The notes beneath the pieces are model-generated. The model was not told where the DNA came from and did not search any database. It worked only from the letters and a program-made list of their open reading frames with translations. A stretch of DNA of 64,000 nt from Scytonema hofmannii PCC 7110 (GTDB taxonomy: Bacteria; Cyanobacteriota; Cyanobacteriia; Cyanobacteriales; Nostocaceae), in the NCBI RefSeq assembly GCF_000346485.2, contig NZ_KQ976354.1, positions 3,227,421 through 3,291,420 on the forward strand, in the 5' to 3' direction. The translations under genes were made by a program, and so were the position numbers. This document shows, in pieces, positions 55,401-62,100 of this stretch (positions are counted from its first letter, which is position 1; each line of letters starts with the position of its first letter).

Positions 55401-57146
55401 AATGCTGTAGCTTTTAGCCGCAATGGAAATCTCATTGTCTCTGGTAGTAAAGACAAAACTGTAAAGGTTTGGAGTGTCAATGATGGGACTTTATTAAAAA
55501 CTTTCCAAGGACATAGCAATTTAATATGGGGTGTCAATTTCAACTTTGACGATAAAATAGTAGCGTCAGCTAGTGGAGATGGAACAGTTAAACTTTGGAG
55601 TGTCAATGACGGGAATTTAATCAAAACTATTCAATCTCATAGTGGGGATGTCAAAGCTGTCAGTTTTAGCCCAGATAAGAAGACTATTGCCTCTGGTGGT
55701 TGGGATCAACCTCCTTGGCAGGGCAAGATAAAACTTTGGAGCTTTGATGGTACTTTACTCAATACTTTCAATGTGAACACTGGTGTTCTTAGAAGTATTA
55801 ATTTTAGTAGTGACGGTAAAACTATTATCTGTGCAGGTGATAGCGGTGTTGTGCAACTTTTACAAACAGCAGATGGTTATCTGCTTACCGATATCAAAGC
55901 GCATGATAATTGGGCGATGGGTGCAAGTATAAGCTCTGATGGGAAGACTATTGCTTCTGTTAGTATCGATGAAACTGTAAAATTTTGGAGTTTAGATGGC
56001 AGCTTACTCAAAATTTTATCTGGACACGCTGATGCTGTTTATGGCCTAGGTTTCAGCCCAGATGGTAAAACTCTTGCTACTGCAAGTGCAGACAAAACTG
56101 TACGACTTTGGAGCGTAGACGGTCCTTTTTTAAAGAGCCTTGACGGAAAGCAAGGAAGCGCTCATTTAAGTGTCAGTTTCAGTCCTGATGGTAAGACACT
56201 AGCTTCAGCTAGTTGGGATACAACAGAAGGAGGCTGGACAGTGAAGCTCTGGAGTACAAGTGGAAAATTATTGAAAACCTTAACCGGGTATAGTGATAGC
56301 ATCCGAACTGTCAGCTTTAGTTCTGATGGCAATCTCATTGCTTCTGCCAGTTGGGACGGAACAGTTAAAGTTTGGACTATTGATGGTGAATTACTGATTA
56401 ATTTTACTGAACATGGTAACCACGTTAATGGTGTGAGTTTTAGTCCTGATGGTAGAACTTTAATATCTGCTGGTTATGGAGATTACAATGGAGAACATTG
56501 GATACTATGGTGGAATATTAATGGTAAGTTGCTGAAAAGAATTAAGTCAGAACATACAGATCAAATCTATAGAATCAGCTTTAGCCCAGATGGTAAAACT
56601 TTCGCTACTGCTAGTTGGGACAGAACTGTAAAACTTTGGAACATTAAAGGCGAGTTGTTAAAAACTTTTACTGGACATAGCAACTGGCTTTACGGTCTAA
56701 GTTTTAGTCCCGACAGTAAGATGATTGCCTCTGGCAGCTTAGATAGAACTGTGAAACTTTGGAATACTGAGGATGGCAAGTTGTTACAAACTTTCGAGGG
56801 ACATAATGATGGGATATATGACGTAAGTTTTAGCCCAAATGGTAAAATAATCGCTTCTGCAAGTTTAGATAAAACTGTCAAGCTCTGGAGTATAGACGGA
56901 ACTTTACTAAAAACTATCTCTGGACATAATGGGGGTGTGTATGGTGTCAGTTTCAGCCTCCCTGATGGTCAAATAATTGCCTCCGCTAGCTGGGATGGAA
57001 GTATCAAACTCTGGAGTGCTAAAACTTTAGACTTTGACAGTTTGTTAGAACACGGTTGTAATTTGCTAAATGATTATCTAAAGACTAACCCCAATGTCAG
57101 TCAAGAAGACCGCCTACTTTGTCATTACAACTTTTTGATTCAGTGA
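52491..57146 (+). CDS. Caspase - STAND NTPase - WD40 protein
   Basis: A protein of 1551 residues from the ATG at 52491; a GTG one codon earlier is possible. The caspase domain (about 1-260) has the histidine in FAGHGIA (H95) and the cysteine in LDCCFAG (C147). NPYRGLKPFDERHSHFFFGR marks the nSTAND1 NTPase, with Walker A GASGSGKSS (335-343). Two Walker-B-like strands follow, LLLIIDYFTEL (about 446) and LLLVIDQFEEL (about 511), pointing to an internal duplication. A helical region (about 560-910) leads to 14 WD40 repeats (about 919-1520), enough for two seven-blade propellers. STAND proteins oligomerise when the repeat sensor binds a trigger. Here they would gather and activate the protease, a plausible suicide or anti-phage switch. 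Confidence 0.93.
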   Translation: MSWSLDRTNFERNIAVVIGINDYKNGIHPLLTPVNDASEIAHILETNCQYQEVIRLFDSEATLEKLNTLLSETLPNKIKPTEADAVRLLFYFAGHGIARNSQDGPAGYLIPQNAQLGKLETFLPMQKLHDALTDLHCHHLLVILDCCFAGNFRWSSTRNVIPVPEKIHREHYDRFIRYPAWQVITSAAHNQEAIDFLTDERGINSSSLHSPFANALIKGLEGEADLTGDAIVTAPELYLYLRDCLIDKDGVSEFQTPGLWPLKQHDRGEYIFTTEGFQLDHLKFAPPLDENNNPYRGLKPFDERHSHFFFGRKELIEELCDRISKSDQQLTVVLGASGSGKSSLVKAGLIPLLRNKGEQWYILDPMRPGESPFTALARAILPIVGVTLIGQLAQVRFLDKIFKLQIDLSQNAQNSQPLEHIKDEKAQLEAEKIAKIADIWQSATKEAKLLLIIDYFTELKTLCRQQEELEQLISLNQSILADLNPLIENLQQDQKHLIYLIDIWSKANYKTNLLLVIDQFEELITLTRSTQEGDNEEDKKEWQRFLEVLAVTITNYPQKLRIVVTLRSDFEPRFLNSPLKSHWEKENARFPVRPMNSDELRQAIEGPALKQALYFEPPELVSKLIDEIGQMPGALPLLSFTLSELYIILHNKWVKGEATDRALKEEYYRVLGGVAGSVTRRATQEYESEELDEAQRATMRRAMLRMLTIEGGGVARRRVLMSELDYPDEAENKRRDEAIARLVKARLIIKGQEKGEAYIEPAHDHLVRGWDKLQEWIKKEEENLALQQRLTSAAKDWKTGSGALWTKEVDRLARLEKVLKSPDNNWLNKLETEFVIESNKQRFDELKEAERQRDEAIEGQISALASLSEARMLTNDRLGALFAAVKAGVQLKKADWLKDKLGIQTKQALEQAVYGVQERNRFEGNTDPVYDVIFSPDGKTIATANWDNTVKLWSIDGTLLKTFKGHTDQVNAVAFSRNGNLIVSGSKDKTVKVWSVNDGTLLKTFQGHSNLIWGVNFNFDDKIVASASGDGTVKLWSVNDGNLIKTIQSHSGDVKAVSFSPDKKTIASGGWDQPPWQGKIKLWSFDGTLLNTFNVNTGVLRSINFSSDGKTIICAGDSGVVQLLQTADGYLLTDIKAHDNWAMGASISSDGKTIASVSIDETVKFWSLDGSLLKILSGHADAVYGLGFSPDGKTLATASADKTVRLWSVDGPFLKSLDGKQGSAHLSVSFSPDGKTLASASWDTTEGGWTVKLWSTSGKLLKTLTGYSDSIRTVSFSSDGNLIASASWDGTVKVWTIDGELLINFTEHGNHVNGVSFSPDGRTLISAGYGDYNGEHWILWWNINGKLLKRIKSEHTDQIYRISFSPDGKTFATASWDRTVKLWNIKGELLKTFTGHSNWLYGLSFSPDSKMIASGSLDRTVKLWNTEDGKLLQTFEGHNDGIYDVSFSPNGKIIASASLDKTVKLWSIDGTLLKTISGHNGGVYGVSFSLPDGQIIASASWDGSIKLWSAKTLDFDSLLEHGCNLLNDYLKTNPNVSQEDRLLCHYNFLIQ

Positions 57147-57255
57147 TATACCGTATTTATAGCAAGGTCTTCCTTCAGTTAGTGGCAGTCCACTTCAATA
57201 TTTTTAGATTAAAATAATTTTGTACAAACTTAGTAAATTTGTATAGAATCAAAAA

Positions 57256-57531
57256 ATGGACTATCGTGTAGAAATACAAAAAGGCGGCAGGGTAACAATA
57301 CCTTCCGTTATCCGTAAAAAGCTGAAGATGGTGGAAGGCGATATTGTAACTATCCGTGAAGAGAATGGTAATATTAAGCTTATTCCACAGCACCAGGCTT
57401 TGGCAAAAGCGCGATCGCTAGCGCAGCAATACTTAACACGTGATGATACTGTGGATGATTTTCTGAAATGGCGTAAGGAAGAAGCTATTGCCGAAGACGA
57501 TAAAATGAATCGTGCCTTTGAAACAAAATGA
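57256..57531 (+). CDS. AbrB/SpoVT-type antitoxin
   Basis: A protein of 91 residues. The swapped-hairpin DNA-binding domain reads YRVEIQKGGRVTIPSVIRKK, then LKMVEGDIVTIREENG, followed by a helical tail (FLKWRKEEAIAEDDK) that would bind a PIN toxin. It overlaps the start of such a toxin by four bases (ATGA at 57528). The antitoxin looks intact and could still bind its operator. Confidence 0.88.
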   Translation: MDYRVEIQKGGRVTIPSVIRKKLKMVEGDIVTIREENGNIKLIPQHQALAKARSLAQQYLTRDDTVDDFLKWRKEEAIAEDDKMNRAFETK

Positions 57532-57762
57532 CAGGGATTGTTTTTGATAGTCCAGTTCTGATTGCTATCCTCAAACAGGAAATTTTCCAATGAAATGGTT
57601 GCGACAACTGGTTTTTTGTACCAGCAAACAAGACAGTTTGGGCTTTCCTTGGGAAACCGTTCCTGTCTTGCTTTAGCAATAGCGAGAAATCTTCCCGTTC
57701 TCACTGCTGATACTGCTTGGACAAATTTATCTTTATCTGTAGAGATTCAGACAATTCGTTGA
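57528..57762 (+). pseudogene. VapC-like PIN toxin with internal deletion
   Basis: The first frame from the ATG at 57528 reads MTGIVFDSPVLIAILKQEIF and stops at 57591. The C-terminal part resumes in another phase from about 57592: TTGFLYQQTRQFGLSLGNRS, then CLALAIARNLPVLTADTAW and EIQTIR. About 60 middle residues are missing, and the usual GDR aspartate is changed to asparagine (GNRSCLAL). The toxin cannot be active. Its antitoxin, just upstream, is intact. Confidence 0.75.
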
Positions 57763-57837
57763 TTTTGTGAGGTTGCTTTCGTAATGTCAGATACACAAAA
57801 ATATTGTTTTCTGACTGTTTACTATCGCAACCGCTAT

Positions 57838-58287
57838 CTATTTACTAAAAGTATCTTTGATGTTATCAACAGCACGCTCAACAACATTCTTTGTGTTGTC
57901 TACTGCTTTTTGAGTCCGAGCCGCATCTTCCTCTGCTCTTCTCTCAATTCGAGCTGCATCTCTGTTGGCTTTGCGCTCAATAAAATTGCCATCGTTATCT
58001 GTTGCTTGCTCAACGCGATCGGCATTTTTATTTGCAGTTTTCTTGAGGCTATCTTTCGTGTCTTGGATGAAATTCTTGGCTCGTCCAGCATCTTCACTGA
58101 CTTTTCCTTGAACTTTTGAGCCTAAGTCTGCCTCAGCTATCAAGTTTGTAACAGGAGCAGCCACTGCTGTAGTATTGGAGAAAAACGCACCCTGCCAAAC
58201 GAAAGCGATCGCTGACACGCAAAACAGAGCTGTAGCTAGAAAGCGTCCTATACTAGAAAGCTGTTTCATCAAATAATTTAATTTCAT
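57838..58287 (-). CDS. Exported or anchored helical protein of unknown function
   Basis: A protein of 149 residues. Residues about 12-45 (IGRFLATALFCVSAIAFVWQ and the following AVAAP) form a signal peptide. The rest is highly charged and helical (KVSEDAGRAKNFIQDTKDSL, NRDAARIERRAEEDAARTQK), with an 11-residue-like rhythm recalling LEA or CsbD-type stress proteins. It is common in cyanobacteria, with no clear role known to me. The start could be the second Met (MKQLSS). Confidence 0.65.
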   Translation of the reverse strand: MKLNYLMKQLSSIGRFLATALFCVSAIAFVWQGAFFSNTTAVAAPVTNLIAEADLGSKVQGKVSEDAGRAKNFIQDTKDSLKKTANKNADRVEQATDNDGNFIERKANRDAARIERRAEEDAARTQKAVDNTKNVVERAVDNIKDTFSK

Positions 58288-58602
58288 AAAATACGGTCTG
58301 CACGTTTACTTGGTATTTCTATTTCTACTTCATCTGACTTGGAAGCCAAATCGTTCCCCAGATAGAGGTTCTCCCGTCATAAGTAATTAGATCGATTCAC
58401 TCTTTAAGTAGATTGATTAACTGGACTTGATATTACTCTGTGTGATCCTGAGAGATGGAAGTTATCGGAATTTTTAGTACTTCTCTCTCCTTTTCTCGCT
58501 CCCGATGGGTATGCCTCGTCAATAGCTTCGCAGGCTTGCTGCTACTATATATGCACGGGTAATCCAAATACGTCGAGAACGCATGGGTAGAACCACTAAC
58601 CC
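58288..58602. other. Gap between the exported protein and the TnpB remnant
   Basis: No frame or tandem repeat is seen. The part next to 58602 would be the right end of the TnpB element (downstream of its stop on the minus strand), where a guide RNA scaffold is expected, but I cannot trace a structure with confidence. Confidence 0.4.
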
Positions 58603-59112
58603 TTACACAGATACCATGCCAAATGCCTTTTTGGCTGCTTGGGTAGCAAGTAAACCCTGTTTTTCAACTTTCAACCTGGGCTTTTGGTAATATCTAGCAA
58701 AAAAACGTAGACCTATATTTCGGGCGGCGTTAAGATCGGCATTGCCTCTATGTTCAACGGTGTAGGAACAAATATAATTTGGCGCTCCCGTACTGTAATC
58801 AACTTTCTCCAATGATTTATGCATGATTATTTGAAAAAGTTTTGCGACATCAGTACTAAATTGAGCTTCTATTCTGGAAACTAACGAATCTTCTTCTTCG
58901 TTGCCATTACATAACGCACAATGCCTGCTGGTATTTTTTGGCGATACAAGAGCTGTGATAATTCCATAAGACTGGAAAGCTTTGTATTTGGTTCGTTTCC
59001 GAATTTTCGCCGAGAGCCAATAAGCTCGTTTTTGATTGGAGCGACGACTAAATTTCGCTCGCTCCGGTCGAAGATTAGTTAAACATTCAAATACAATTAC
59101 TGTCGCTCCATA
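58603..59112 (-). pseudogene. TnpB-type nuclease, C-terminal fragment
   Basis: The minus frame has no start and opens YGATVIVFECLTNLRPERAK (the TnpB RuvC-II block VIVFExL), then LSAKIRKRTKYKAFQSYGII, NTSRHCALC (first zinc pair) and EHRGNADLNAARNIG (RuvC-III aspartate). The second zinc pair is damaged (YICSYTVEH), and about the first 60% of the protein is missing. The fragment overlaps the last codons of the large histidine kinase gene by about 16 bases, so the two were joined by recombination. An internal ATG frame of 73 codons is only part of it. Confidence 0.75.
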
Positions 59113-62100
59113 CTAGTTACGTCTCTCACCAAGTCTGCAATGGAATAAACGAGGTTGGCTGGATCGACAGGCTTTGGAATATGCCGTTGAAAACCTGCTA
59201 AAATCGCCTGTCGATAGTTAATTTCTCCGGCATAAGCAGTCAGAGCGATCGCCGGAATTTGACCGCCCTGCTCTGGCGGTAAGGCTCTTACTTGTCGCAT
59301 TAGCATATAGCCGTCCACCTCTGGCATCCCGATATCACTGAGCAACACATCTGGCTTGGAGTGGGTTAAAGCAACGAGTGCTTCGCCTGCTGAGGCAACG
59401 TTTATGACATTCGCCCCATACTGTTCGATTAAAAAAGCAACAAACTCCCGTGAATCGGCATCATCATCCACTACTAAAACCTGGATGCCAGTCAAATCCA
59501 AAGCAGGCTCAGACGGTTTACCATCCTGGTTGATTTTGGGTGAGGTTTGCATGAGTGACAGTCTGACAGTAAAGATTGCCCCCTGCCCTTCCCCTGGACT
59601 CTCTGCCTTAACAGTTCCGCCATGCAGTTCAACTAAGTGATGAACGATCGCCAATCCTAACCCCAGTCCCCCAAATTTTCGAGTTGTAGCGCCATCTTCT
59701 TGGCGGAAGTAGTCAAACACATGAGGGAGAAAGTCCGGATGGATTCCCTTACCCGTATCGCTAACGGTAATCTGGGCAACAGAGCCAAGGCGCTCTAGTC
59801 GGATGTCCACTCGTCCTCCTGACGGTGTGAACTTAACCGCGTTGGAGAGGAGATTCCAAACCACTTGCTGTAATCGGCTTGAGTCACCCGATACCAGTCC
59901 TACCTCCGGTTCCAGTATTGTGTGAATTTGAATGGACTTGGCTTGGGCTGCCAACCGCACCGTTTCCATTGCCGCTTGAATTGTCGATGCTAGATCGACC
60001 GGACAAACGTTCAAACTGAGTTTACCTCGCAGAATCCGGGAGATATCCAGCAAGTCTTCAATCAGTTCAGACTGCAACTTAGCATTCCGAGCAATAGTAC
60101 TCAGGGCGTAAGTAGTTTTGGCTCGATCCAGCGTTTGAGTTTGGAGGAGCGTTGACCAGCCTAAGATGGGGTTGAGAGGCGATCGCAGTTCGTGGGAGAC
60201 AATAGCGAGAAACTCATCTTTGACGCGATTGGCTCGCTCTGCCTCCGCCCGTGCTGCTTGCTCGCGGGCAAGAAGTTGTTCCCGTTCTGTTTCGGCTCGC
60301 TTGCGATCGCTGATATCGTTAACCAGTGCCACAAACCCCTCAACAGATCCCTGACTATTAAATCGAGGAACATAGGTTGCACGCACATAACGGGTTCCAC
60401 CATCTTTGTAAGGTATCTGGCTCTCAAAAGTCACTTGCTGTCCTGCCAGAACTTGCTCAACATAAGGACGAATTTCTTCATAGGCAGTTTCACCCAATAC
60501 CTCTCGGATGTGCTTGCCATAAATTTCCGTTTCTGGATGTCCAAACCATTCTTCGTATCCTCGATTGTTGAAGCGGTAACGTTGGTCTGAGTCCACGAAA
60601 GATATCAAGGCGGGCACGGCATTGGTTACTAAATGAAGTTCTGCTTCTCGTTGCCGTAATGCATCCTCTGCTTGTTTGCGAGCGCTGATGTCAACGATCA
60701 ATTCCACGCCTTCTCCATCGCTAAGGCGCGATGCGGCGAATAATGCCCACCAGCGTGAGCCATCCTTGCGGATATATTCCTTTTCGTAAGGAGTCGTGTA
60801 CCCGGTTGATTGAAACTCCTCAATGGCTCGTAAAGAATGCGGCATCCACTCTGGCGGTGTCATTTCGTTCCACCGCACTCGTCCTTGCTCAAAATCCTCA
60901 CGGCTGTAACCGCTCATTTGGACAAAAGCGTCATTGGCATCGGTAATGCTGCCATCGGTTTTAAAGAAAATCACCCCAACCGTTTCAATTTCAATTACCC
61001 GCCGCAGTCGTTCCTCAGATTCGCGCAGGGCAAGGCTAGAGCGATCGCGCTCAAATACGATGCTGGCGATTTGGGTGCCGAAGGTTGCCAATTGGTACTC
61101 CCAATCGGTCGGCATCCGCGCTTCGTTCAAGCAAAGCATCAGAGAACCGAGGGGCTGGTTGTCCACTCCCAGCACGGGTACGGAATGGCACGCCAGCACA
61201 CCGTGGGCCACACATAAGTCTCGCCATTCTTTTGACCAGCGATTGTCGTTGGCGATATCTGCACAGGTAATAGGCTGTCTAGAATAGACCGCCTCACCAC
61301 AGGTACCAATGCACAGATCGTTAATGGGGGCATCCTTAAGTCCTTCACCGAACAATGGCGGAAAGTCTGGGGCAATGGAGTGGGGAAATTTTCGGCACTG
61401 GGCATCAGTCAGCAGGATACAGGCACGGGTGGGGGGATTCAGATTGGACACCGAAACACACACAGCACTGAGGCATTCATCCAGAGGATGCCCCGATGCG
61501 ATCGACTCCAGCAGTTTCTTCTGCTCAACCAGCATCAGTTCCGCCTGTTTGCGTTTGGTAATATCTTCAGCGATCCCGCCCAGATACAGCAACTCACCCC
61601 GATCGTCATATATGGGAAAACCGCGATCATAAATCCAGACGATCGATCCATCCGGGCGAATTACCCGATACTCCTGGCTAAATCCGCCCTGAATACATTG
61701 CTCCCATCCAGTTTGAATCCGTTGGCGATCGTCGGGATGAACGTATTCAATGAAGCGGGTTAGGTCTGTGTAAATCTCGGTTGCCAAGCGACCCCATACC
61801 CGATCGTAGGAAGGGCTAACGTAGATCAACCGATACTCACGAGCACTAGTAATCCAAATGACATCGTTGCTGTTTTCGGCAAAACTTCTGAATCGCGCTT
61901 CACTTTCTCGCAGGGCAACTTCGGCTCGTTTGCGATCGCTAATCTCCGTAATAAAAATCGTCAACCCATCTGATGAGGGATAGGCGTGATTCTCAAACCA
62001 ACGGTTCCAGGCGGGGTAGTAGTACTCGAAATGAACCGCCGTTTGTTCTGCGATCGCCCGATGCACTTGCGTATAAAACTTACTGCCCACCACATCTGGA

